Origin: Limnohabitans sp.
GTDB lineage: Bacteria > Pseudomonadota > Gammaproteobacteria > Burkholderiales > Burkholderiaceae_C
Assembly (NCBI GenBank): GCA_023260735.1
Contig: JALQUL010000200.1
Coordinates: 1 to 12,083, forward strand
Direction of reading: 5' to 3'
DNA length: 12,083 nt
Each line of letters opens with the position of its first letter. Positions within the stretch are counted from its first letter, which is position 1. Shown one piece after another: positions 1 to 7,700 of this stretch. The position numbers were made by a program, and so were the translations under genes. The notes beneath the pieces are model-generated. The model did no database searches. It was given only the letters and a program-made list of their open reading frames with translations, and was not told the DNA's origin.

Positions 1-1493
1 GCCCACTCATCTACACGGTCGGTCATTAGTAAAACATCAATGCCTTTTTTCTTAAAGATTTCAAGTTGAGGGCTGTTTTGAGCTGCTGAAATAGAGTCTG
101 CAGTAATGAAATAAATCGCCTTTTGACCCTCTTTCATTTTGGCCTTGTATTGAGCAAGGCTAATGAGCTCGGAAACAGATTGTGATGAAGCAAAACGAAG
201 TAATTTTGCAATACGATCACGATTGTTATGGTCTTCTCCAAGGCCTTCTTTAAGCACTGCACCAAACTCTTTGTAGAACTGTGTGTATTTGCCTTGTTTG
301 GCAATATCTTCCTCACTTAAAACATCGCTCACTTGGTTTGCGTCAGTGGCATTATTGATGGGAGCTTGGTCGTATTTAGCCAAGTCTTCAAGAAGGCTTA
401 ACACTCGTTTAGTGCAACCTTCACGAATGGCTTTGACATCACGGCTTTCTTGCAATAATTCGCGGCTTACATTTAAAGGTAAATTGCTGGAGTCCACTAC
501 TCCACGAATAAAGCGCAAATAAGAAGGCATGAGGCTTTCTGCATCATCCATAATAAAGACGCGTTTGACATATAACTTCACACCCGCTTTTTTGTCACGT
601 TGGTAAAGGTCAAACGGAGCTGTTTTAGGAATAAACAATAGTTGAGTATATTCGGTGCTAGAACCCTCTACTTTATTGTGAGTTTGGGCAAGTGGTGGAT
701 TGTAATCGTGGCTAATTTGCGTGTAAAAAGAGTCGTATTGTTCTTGAGTGATGTCTTTTTTACTTCTGGTCCAAATGGCATTGGCTTGATTAATGGTTTC
801 CCATTCATCTAACACCACCATTTCGCCAGGTTGATTGTCTTGGCCGTCTTTCCATTCTTCTTTTTTCATTAAGATGGGCAGGCTAATATGATCAGAATAT
901 TTTGAAATTAAATTTTTAATTTCATATCGATTTAAATAGTCTTGGGCATCGTCGCGTAGGTGCAAAATAACGCTGGTACCACGTTGTTCTCGGTCAATGG
1001 TTTCTACCTCAAATTCGCCAGTGCCTTGACTGGTCCATCTAACCGCTTGTTGACTAGTTAAACCAGCACGTCTGGATTCAACTGTAATTTTATCGGCCAC
1101 AATAAAACCAGCATAAAAACCTACGCCAAATTGTCCAATCAATTGAGAGTCTGATTTTTCATCGCCCGAGAGTTTGCTAACAAAATCACGAGTCCCACTT
1201 TTGGCAATCGTGCCTAAATTGTCGATAGCTTCTTGTTCAGATAAGCCAATACCTGAATCGGTAATGGTGAGTGTTTTCGCTGTTTTATCAATTTCAATTT
1301 TGATTTCAAGCGCTGTTTGATTGCCCAACAAATCGCTATTTTTAAGCGATTCGAAGCGGAGCTTGTCACAAGCATCAGACGCATTAGAAATGAGTTCACG
1401 TAAAAAAATTTCACGATTGGAATACAAAGAGTGGGTGACCAAATGAAGCAGTTGGCTCACTTCGGCTTGGAAAGAATGATTTTTTTTAGTCAT
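1..1493 (-). CDS. htpG: Molecular chaperone HtpG (bacterial Hsp90), N-terminal 497 codons, cut by window edge
   Basis: This is the cytosolic ATP-dependent Hsp90 chaperone, which acts with DnaK on partly folded proteins. Reading from the ATG at 1493-1491 gives an unbroken frame to the left edge. The ATP-binding (GHKL) domain is intact: E33 and N37 lie in RELISNASDACDKLRF, D79 in DSGIGL, a lid segment GTIAKSGT at 94-101, and GQFGVGFYAGF starts at 120. The middle domain is also present, including LPLNVSRELLQ with the arginine expected to contact the ATP gamma-phosphate. The frame ends at RVDEW; by comparison with the roughly 625-residue family, about 130 residues of the C-terminal dimerisation domain lie outside the window. 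No clear Shine-Dalgarno sequence precedes the ATG. The gene is divergent from the pilin operon and unrelated to it in function. Identity is secure. Confidence 0.97.
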   Translation of the reverse strand, partial: MTKKNHSFQAEVSQLLHLVTHSLYSNREIFLRELISNASDACDKLRFESLKNSDLLGNQTALEIKIEIDKTAKTLTITDSGIGLSEQEAIDNLGTIAKSGTRDFVSKLSGDEKSDSQLIGQFGVGFYAGFIVADKITVESRRAGLTSQQAVRWTSQGTGEFEVETIDREQRGTSVILHLRDDAQDYLNRYEIKNLISKYSDHISLPILMKKEEWKDGQDNQPGEMVVLDEWETINQANAIWTRSKKDITQEQYDSFYTQISHDYNPPLAQTHNKVEGSSTEYTQLLFIPKTAPFDLYQRDKKAGVKLYVKRVFIMDDAESLMPSYLRFIRGVVDSSNLPLNVSRELLQESRDVKAIREGCTKRVLSLLEDLAKYDQAPINNATDANQVSDVLSEEDIAKQGKYTQFYKEFGAVLKEGLGEDHNNRDRIAKLLRFASSQSVSELISLAQYKAKMKEGQKAIYFITADSISAAQNSPQLEIFKKKGIDVLLMTDRVDEW

Positions 1494-1577
1494 TTGAATT
1501 CAATGGAAATAAGAGAAAAACGAAAGATACCAATAATATGGATCGCCGAAAACAACAATTTGAATGTTGCATAAACA

Positions 1578-1607
1578 ATAGATGAGGATGTCTTTACAAA
1601 CTTCAAT
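1578..1607 (-). promoter_or_regulatory. Candidate sigma32 heat-shock promoter of htpG
   Basis: Read on the minus strand, ATTGAAG (1607-1601) is followed after 13 bases by CCTCATCTAT (1587-1578). This is close to the sigma32 consensus CTTGAAA-N13-15-CCCCATNT. Transcription would start near 1571, leaving an mRNA leader of about 80 bases before the htpG ATG. In enterobacteria htpG is a sigma32 gene, so the site fits its neighbour. This is a match by eye and has not been scored. Confidence 0.45.
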
Positions 1608-1641
1608 ATTTAAATGCAAAAACAAAGCTTTTAAAATTTAA

Positions 1642-1708
1642 TTGCCAATTTTGCGAAAAAATGCCAACTTAACCTGACCAATGGCGTACAAAGCCCGACA
1701 ATTGGCAA
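1642..1708. repeat. 9-bp inverted repeat with extra half-site, possible operator
   Basis: TTGCCAATT (1642-1650) and AATTGGCAA (1700-1708) are perfect inverted copies separated by 49 bases. A related ATGCCAACT (1661-1669) and the partial palindrome CCAATGGC (1679-1686) lie between them. They sit upstream of both htpG and the pilin operon. They could be spaced operator half-sites or chance in AT-rich DNA. Confidence 0.3.
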
Positions 1709-1822
1709 GAGTTACGAGAAGCAAAAGTTTAGAATGAGAATATCTAACTTTTCAATCAATATAGTAATTATGAACCGCTTTCAAACCTCTTGGCTTTTCT
1801 TTAGAAAAAGCACTTCTTTGCG

Positions 1823-1828
1823 AAGGAG
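1823..1828 (+). promoter_or_regulatory. Ribosome binding site that favours the fimT start at 1836
   Basis: AAGGAG lies seven bases before the ATG at 1836. This is the ideal position, and neither upstream in-frame ATG (1734, 1770) has a comparable sequence. It is the main reason for choosing the short form of fimT. Confidence 0.6.
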
Positions 1829-1835
1829 TGGGAAT

Positions 1836-2432
1836 ATGAGTGGCTTTACATTGATTGAACTATTGGTAGTAGTTGTTATAGCAGCGCTTATTACAGCCCT
1901 TGCGTTGCCTAGCTTTGCAGATTTTATCCAAAGATTTCAAATTGACAGGTATGCCGCAACCTTGCGAGGTACCATTAATTTTGCTCGGCAACAGGCTTTA
2001 AGATCAGGACTTCAAACAGTGGTGTGCAGAAGAGTACCTTTTAGCAATAGTTGTTCCATTGCAGGAAGCACTGGTTTTGAAACGGGTTGGATTGTGTTTC
2101 ATGACCAAGTGGCCGGCTTTAATGCTGCCATTTCAACCGATAGAAATGGCTTATTTGATTCGAATGAAACACTTATCCAAGCCACTGATGGTACAACTGC
2201 GAGCTTTATCACTCAATCCTACCCCAACCCTGGGGCCAACAATCCAGCTTTTGTAATTAGTGGTCAAGGTATGAGTCTGGCCAATGGCAGTTTGTGCATC
2301 AAAATTTGTGCCAGAGCGGCTTGTACTGCTCATGCTAATAATAGATATCTGATTTTTGTGCAGTCGGGGCATGTAAGAGTTGAAACCGAAGCTGCATTTT
2401 TAGGGGCTCCTAACTCAGGAGTTTGTCAATAA
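1836..2432 (+). CDS. fimT: GspH/FimT-family minor type IV pilin (FimT/FimU)
   Basis: This is a minor pilin of the GspH/FimT family and the first gene of the minor-pilin operon. The prepilin peptidase site is G3^FTLIEL, with the conserved glutamate at mature position 5, followed by a hydrophobic N-terminal helix and a cysteine-containing globular head. The protein has 198 residues. The start at 1836 is chosen for its AAGGAG, but it leaves only a three-residue leader (MSG) without basic residues. A start at 1770 or 1734 would give a 25- or 37-residue leader containing FRKSTSLRRSG, so the start is uncertain. Position in the operon matches Pseudomonas fimU, which is part of the pilus-tip priming complex. 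The C-terminal GRxR motif linked to DNA binding in Legionella FimT reads GHVR here (178-181). The stop overlaps the pilV start by one base (TAATG). Confidence 0.88.
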   Translation: MSGFTLIELLVVVVIAALITALALPSFADFIQRFQIDRYAATLRGTINFARQQALRSGLQTVVCRRVPFSNSCSIAGSTGFETGWIVFHDQVAGFNAAISTDRNGLFDSNETLIQATDGTTASFITQSYPNPGANNPAFVISGQGMSLANGSLCIKICARAACTAHANNRYLIFVQSGHVRVETEAAFLGAPNSGVCQ

Positions 2433-3088
2433 TGGTGTATAAAATCAAACAATTAAATAACAATAAAAGTCAATATCAAAAAGGTAATACCCTTATTGAG
2501 GCGATGGTGTCTTTAGTCATTTTATCGTTTGGATTATTAGGTATTGCGGGTTTGCTGTTAGCTAGCACAGGACAACAAAAAAATTCACAAAGTTATAGTG
2601 TGGCGACTATTTTGATCAATGACATTGCTGAGCGTATGCGAGCTAATAAGGAGGATTTAGCATTAAATACTAATAACTACATCACACCTAATATTACCAA
2701 TTATGAACAAGCAGTAACTTATACAAGAAACAATGGTTCTAGCAATAGCTCTCATGGCGAAGATGATGATGGGGAGAGTGGTTCAAGCTTGACCAATTGT
2801 AATAATTTGGGTGTCAACTGTTCTGAGCCAGGAGCCTTGGCCAGCAGTGATCTCAACACTTGGTTAGGAAGAATTAACACTGAGCTACCAGGAGGTGCTG
2901 GAGTCATTACACAGTTAGCAAATGACGATGTGACTTCTAGGCGTGTAGTAATTACATGGAACGATAAAGCGACTTCCACATCAGAAAATGCCTCCACTTC
3001 AATAGATGGGGTTAATTGTCCTGCCAATTTTTTATCCCCAGCCACTCCTAGAACTGTTCGATGTATTACCGTGGCATTTAGACCGTAA
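2432..3088 (+). CDS. pilV: Minor type IV pilin PilV
   Basis: PilV is an inner-membrane prepilin that becomes part of the pilus-tip priming complex. The 218-residue protein has a basic 18-residue leader ending in QKG, then mature NTLIEAMVSLVILSFGLLG with Glu5, and the family's characteristic continuation into ILINDIAERMRAN. The mature N-terminus is asparagine, where most pilins have phenylalanine or methionine. A head loop at about residues 104-119 is rich in Ser, Asn and acidic residues (HGEDDDGESG). The ATG overlaps the fimT stop, suggesting translational coupling, and AGGAG at 2417-2421 lies ten bases upstream. An in-frame TTG at 2423 is a weaker alternative start. The head has cysteines that could form disulfides in the periplasm. 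Confidence 0.93.
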   Translation: MVYKIKQLNNNKSQYQKGNTLIEAMVSLVILSFGLLGIAGLLLASTGQQKNSQSYSVATILINDIAERMRANKEDLALNTNNYITPNITNYEQAVTYTRNNGSSNSSHGEDDDGESGSSLTNCNNLGVNCSEPGALASSDLNTWLGRINTELPGGAGVITQLANDDVTSRRVVITWNDKATSTSENASTSIDGVNCPANFLSPATPRTVRCITVAFRP

Positions 3089-3112
3089 GTAATGAATTAA
3101 TTAGTATCCATT

Positions 3113-4033
3113 ATGTCTCTTTCACATAAAGCTTATCCAACCCATCATTATCAATCTGGTATGACTCTAATTGAGTTAATGGTGGGTTTGGTCATTAGTT
3201 TAATTATTATTGGAGCGGCTACAGCTGTCTTTTTGGCGGCTAATTCTATTGGTCGCAGTCATGATGTTGGAGCACGTTTATTAGAGGATGGTTCGTTTGC
3301 TGCAACCAAGTTAACTAGAGGCATTCAACGCACTGGATATGTCGATGTTTTTTCAGGAACCAGTCGTTTTAGACAGACGTTTGATGATGCAGTGAATACG
3401 ATAATAGAGCGTGCAGATGAGTATCAAAGAGATACATTTGGCTTGCGTTATGGAAATGTGACTGGTTCAAATACCGCCATTTTTGGGTGTGAAAACAGTA
3501 TTTTAGGTGCTGGTACTAGTTGTATTGCCAGTGGAACCAACAGCGCTTTGGCAATTGCATACCAAACTAATACCCCGGCAAACGTTTCAGACTTATCTCC
3601 TAGTGTTACTAATAGTGTTAGTTCTGGATCAGGGTCTGCTGATTGCAATGGTGCTAAACCCCCTGCTAATGTGGACTATGTGCTCAATAAGTATTATGTG
3701 AATAATCAAAACCAGTTAATGTGTTTGGGCAACGGTAGTTCTACACCTAGGCAAATTGCAGCTAATGTGCAGCAGTTTCAAGTTTTGTACGGCGTAGCTA
3801 GCGGTGCTGCGGATAAGCGTGTGCAGTTATTAACAGCTTCGCAAATACAGGCTAGAAATGCATGGAATTTAGTAGTTCAGGTCGATTTATGTTTGGTGAT
3901 GATAGGTGCCCCTGGTACTGATAACAATCCTAGTATTACTAATAATTGTGATGGTAGTACCAGCAACACATCAGACTCAAGAATGCGAAAAACTTTTAGG
4001 TCTGTGGTTTCTTTAAGAAATTCAATGGGTTAA
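3113..4033 (+). CDS. pilW: Minor type IV pilin PilW
   Basis: PilW is the largest minor pilin of the tip complex and is thought to bridge the other minor pilins and PilY1. The 306-residue product has a 16-residue leader ending in QSG, then mature MTLIELMVGLVISLIIIGAA with Glu5. It continues with the PilW-typical FLAANSIGRSHDVGARLLEDG and a head ending in a strand with VVQVDLCLVMIGAPG. The length fits the family. It starts 24 bases after pilV with no clear Shine-Dalgarno sequence, so it may depend on coupling. The middle of the head is rich in Asn, Ser, Gly and Thr and is probably loop-heavy. Confidence 0.94.
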   Translation: MSLSHKAYPTHHYQSGMTLIELMVGLVISLIIIGAATAVFLAANSIGRSHDVGARLLEDGSFAATKLTRGIQRTGYVDVFSGTSRFRQTFDDAVNTIIERADEYQRDTFGLRYGNVTGSNTAIFGCENSILGAGTSCIASGTNSALAIAYQTNTPANVSDLSPSVTNSVSSGSGSADCNGAKPPANVDYVLNKYYVNNQNQLMCLGNGSSTPRQIAANVQQFQVLYGVASGAADKRVQLLTASQIQARNAWNLVVQVDLCLVMIGAPGTDNNPSITNNCDGSTSNTSDSRMRKTFRSVVSLRNSMG

Positions 4034-4036
4034 AAA

Positions 4037-4756
4037 ATGTACAAAAATTTAACTCCTCATTTGTATTGCGATATGCAAAAAAAACAAGTGCAAAATCGTC
4101 AAAAAGGCGCTACTTTATTTGTGACGGTAATTTTGGTTTTGGTACTTAGTATTGTGGCTTTGGCTGTCTATCAACAAGCCAGTTTTGACGAGCGTAACGC
4201 CAGAGCTCAGGCCGATAGGCAGTTAGCGACACAAGCAGCAGAGATTGCACTACGCGATGCTGAATATGATTTGCAATGCCAGCAGTTGACTACTAATGCC
4301 TCTGGCGTACCAACTGTTATGGCCTGTGAAAAAGACAATGTGGTGCTTAATAATGTTGTTAATGCAACTGCTGCCACTACACCTGGTGCTACGAGTTCAA
4401 ATATGTGCCGCTCAACTTGTATTCCAGGTAGTAGTTTAAAAATTGATCGTTTGTTATTAGGTTTTGATGCGAATGGAACAGATGGTTTATGGGCAGGTCG
4501 TACCGATAGTCCTGGTGGCACGGTGCATACAAAACCTTGGGAGAGCAGGCAAATATGGGCCGCTACTTCTAATTCATCGGTGCAGTTAGGTCGCTACACC
4601 GGTACTCAGGCCATTCCAATTGTTTCTCAGCAACCACGCTATTTAATAGAAGGTTTTATCGATTCAGAGAAAAATTTGCTATTTCGTATTACTGCAAAAG
4701 GTTGGGGTCGTAACAACACTACCGAAGTCACTTTGCAACAAACTTACCGACCATAA
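4037..4756 (+). CDS. pilX: Minor type IV pilin PilX
   Basis: PilX is a minor pilin of the priming complex that in other species affects adhesion and aggregation. The protein has 239 residues. The cleavage site is QKG24^ATLFVTVILVLVLSIVAL, followed by the PilX_N continuation AVYQQASFDERNARAQADRQ and ATQAAEIALRDAEYDL. Mature position 5 is valine, not glutamate, as is usual in PilX. The start at 4037 comes three bases after the pilW stop. An ATG at 4073 would leave a 12-residue basic leader, and neither start has a clear ribosome binding site. A run of eight adenines at 4077-4084 falls in the leader. The head has paired cysteines (LQCQQ, MACEKD, MCRSTC). Confidence 0.92.
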   Translation: MYKNLTPHLYCDMQKKQVQNRQKGATLFVTVILVLVLSIVALAVYQQASFDERNARAQADRQLATQAAEIALRDAEYDLQCQQLTTNASGVPTVMACEKDNVVLNNVVNATAATTPGATSSNMCRSTCIPGSSLKIDRLLLGFDANGTDGLWAGRTDSPGGTVHTKPWESRQIWAATSNSSVQLGRYTGTQAIPIVSQQPRYLIEGFIDSEKNLLFRITAKGWGRNNTTEVTLQQTYRP

Positions 4757-4760
4757 GGAG
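4755..4760 (+). promoter_or_regulatory. Strong ribosome binding site of pilY1
   Basis: AAGGAG overlaps the pilX stop codon and sits seven bases before the pilY1 ATG. It is the best Shine-Dalgarno sequence inside the operon and suggests efficient translation of the large tip adhesin. Confidence 0.6.
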
Positions 4761-4767
4761 TCGAAAG

Positions 4768-7700
4768 ATGTTTAAAAAATTATTTCAAGCACACTCGTTC
4801 ATTAAAGCACTTTTAGCTATTGTTTTGGGCTCTAGTTTATCTTTAAATGTATTAGCCGATGGTGCAACTGATACCGTAGGTTATAGTACTTTTCAGGCCG
4901 TCGTGACTGCTGGTTCGGTCGATACGGTAGGTAGCCCTACTTCTTATCGTGCTGGAGATACGATTCAATGGACGGGTGTGTATTCGGCTCCTGTCATTGA
5001 ATATCCTCAGTGGAAAGAGCATACTATTTTATTTCCGGGTGGCCAGCCTTATGTGGCTGGGCAAACGAAAGCTATGTATGGCTACAGCACTACTTATAAA
5101 GTAAATGGTGGTTGGACCACTGCAGAGCCTGCTAATGGTGCATTAATTGAGGGCGTGAAGTTTAACTATAAACCCAAAGAAAGTATCTTAACCTCACCGC
5201 CATCACCCAATGTGTTTTTCAGTGGCGGTGGAGATGGCTTTGAAGTTATACCTTATCAGGGTAAGTTATATGTAGTGAATCACCACAGTTCTGTATCGCA
5301 ACTCAAATGTTTTGATGCAGTCACAGGACAAGCCTGTGTTGGATGGGCTGGGGGTAAAACTTTAGATACCGAGATCCTGAAGTATAAAACTGTTCAGGCT
5401 CCAATGAGTTCTTTGAATCGCGAAAATGGGAACTTATGGTTTGTTTCTTCTTATCATGATCCTAGGGATGGAAAAGTACATAATGGATTTGTTTGCTACA
5501 ATTTATTGGTAATTTCACATTGTGGATTCGTTGAGGTAGATAGTTATGTTTCGAGTTACAATAATTTTGTAAACTCGCCTTATTACTTTATGGCGTATAC
5601 GTCATTAGCCCCAGTGGGAACGAAGCTGTTTTCGATATCTAATCAGGGTAATTTAGGTTGTGTCGATTCATCTACAGGTCAGGCTTGTGTTTTGAGTAAA
5701 CCAGGCCCCTATAAATTGCCACCACAATTACAAAACATTCGTCAACAACTCTTGGTTCATATTCCAGTTACGGTAGCCGGTACAAAAATTTTGTTTATGT
5801 ACCGATACTACATGTATTGTATTGACTCTGTTTCAGGCGATGCATGTAGTGGGACTTGGCCAGCTTATGTTGTTAGACAAGGGGGAGAAACTTATGGGCC
5901 TCGATTGGTTTTAACTAGTGATGGAACTCCAAAGGCTGCTTGTATGGGTTATGGTCCCACTAATCAAAATACAATGACCCGTTTGTGTTTTGATTTGACT
6001 GGAGCACCTTATACATTGACAGCAGTTGAGGCCCAAATGAGCAACCATAGGCCATTATCGAATAAAACATGGGATTCTGTAGTTCGTGAGTTGTCGTACA
6101 AAACCAGAACATTTAATTTTGATCACAACGACTATATACAGTGCTTTGACTTTGCTCTAGGTACCAACTGCCCTAACTTTCCAAAGGGTAATGCAGCGTA
6201 TAAATACAACTATACGCTAATCCCCGATCCTGAGCGGTATGATTGTTTATGGTCAAATGGTGACTCTGGTTTTGCTTATAGTATTGATGCGATGGGTGCT
6301 TCTAAGTGCAGTGGTTCGCCCAATCCACCCATGACTTTAATTTCTAAACCACGTACGGCGTATTTGTGTACAGATGGTACACCGCCTGCTCCTAAATGGC
6401 GATCGATTGCACTCAGTGCAGACGCTGGTATAACAGTAACAGCTAAAATTTATAATGCTATTACCACTAACTTAATATCTACTCGTACCATTCCTGTAGG
6501 ACAAAGAACAGTTAGTATTGCTGATATCCCTTTTGAAACTCACCCCGAGTTAAAAGTGGAGTTAACTTTAAGTGGTCAAACAGGCAATGAAAAAGCTATA
6601 GCTGCTGATATTGTTTGGGATGGCCCTGAACAGCAGTTTTGTGCCAAAACAAAACCAAGTTCACAAACCTGTTTGGCATCTGCAGATTGGTTTGGTAGCA
6701 GTGGTTTGGTGGGCAATGTCACTCCTAACTATTCAAAAGCAATTAATGGAAAAGGCTTATCTTTGTCTGTATTGTTAGATGGTTTTAATATTGCAGCTGC
6801 AGTTTCTTCAATTAGAAATGAAGATAAGCCTTTAGTTTTCCATGCTCGCTTTGACGAAAAAACCTTATCTGGAGAAATGCGGGTATCTAGGTTAAATACA
6901 ACTACAGGTTTACCTGGTCCCACTTTGGTGACGGCTAGTCAAGTCATGTCAGATGCAAGCTCAAGAGTTTTATTAACACAAAGGGCCAATGGAAAATCGA
7001 TTGATATGACTTGGAATAATTTGAGCGATGATCTCAAAGCTAAGCTCAACAAAAAGTTATCTGGATTTATCGATAATAAAGGCGAGGCGAGACTTAATTA
7101 TTTAAGAGGTAGTAACGCAGATGAGGGTGGTACCACAGGTTTAAGAGTAAGGAGTCTTGAATCAAGAAAATTAGGTATGGTGGTGAGTTCGGGTACTGTT
7201 TATTTACCACCCCGTGGTTTAGCAGGTTATTCTGAAATACAACAGCCAGGTTATGCTGATTTTGTTAAAACACCACCCCGTAAAAATGGCATGGTATTTT
7301 TAGCGTCTAATGACGGGTTTGTGCATGGTTTTAAGGTGGTTGATAAAGATTCCAACGTCACACTATCGCATCAGTTTGGTTATATGCCTAGACGTATTTT
7401 GAGCGAAATGGTACGCTACACCGACAACAGTAATAGTTCTTTACGTAGTCAACCTTATTTTAATGACAACACTCCTATGATTGCGGATGTGAAGTTAGAT
7501 ACAGGTTTTGCAACGGTATTAGTGAATACTTTTGGTCGTGGAGCGCAAGGCTTCGCCGCTTTAGATGTTACAAAAGCGGATACCGTTACTGCAGCAACCG
7601 ATAACTTAGTGATTCGGGAGTTTACTCAAAATGATGACTTAGATATGGGGTATATCGTCTCCCAACCAGCAGTTGATGATAGTAATTACTCCACACAAAT

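Larger units (their letters stand above)
1494..1835. other. Intergenic region between htpG and the pilin operon
   Basis: This divergent spacer holds no convincing gene. It contains the htpG promoter candidate and a set of inverted TTGCCAA/TTGGCAA half-sites. The frame of fimT stays open up to ATGs at 1770 and 1734, so the last 100 bases could be a longer fimT leader. I could not find a well-spaced sigma70 or a sigma54 promoter for the pilin operon. Confidence 0.5.

Noticed and set aside
1700..1725. Possible sigma54 promoter (TTGGCA) for the pilin operon
   Set aside because: The GC element needed at the -12 position is absent at the correct spacing.
2752..3045. 97-codon minus-strand open frame across pilV
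   Set aside because: It lies wholly opposite an intact, recognisable pilV and its product resembles nothing I know.
4109..4123. Missing Glu5 in PilX as a sign of a defective pilin
   Set aside because: PilX-type minor pilins commonly lack Glu5, so valine here is normal for the family.
4207..4521. 104-codon minus-strand open frame across pilX
   Set aside because: It is antisense to a well-supported pilX, with no ribosome binding site or domain.
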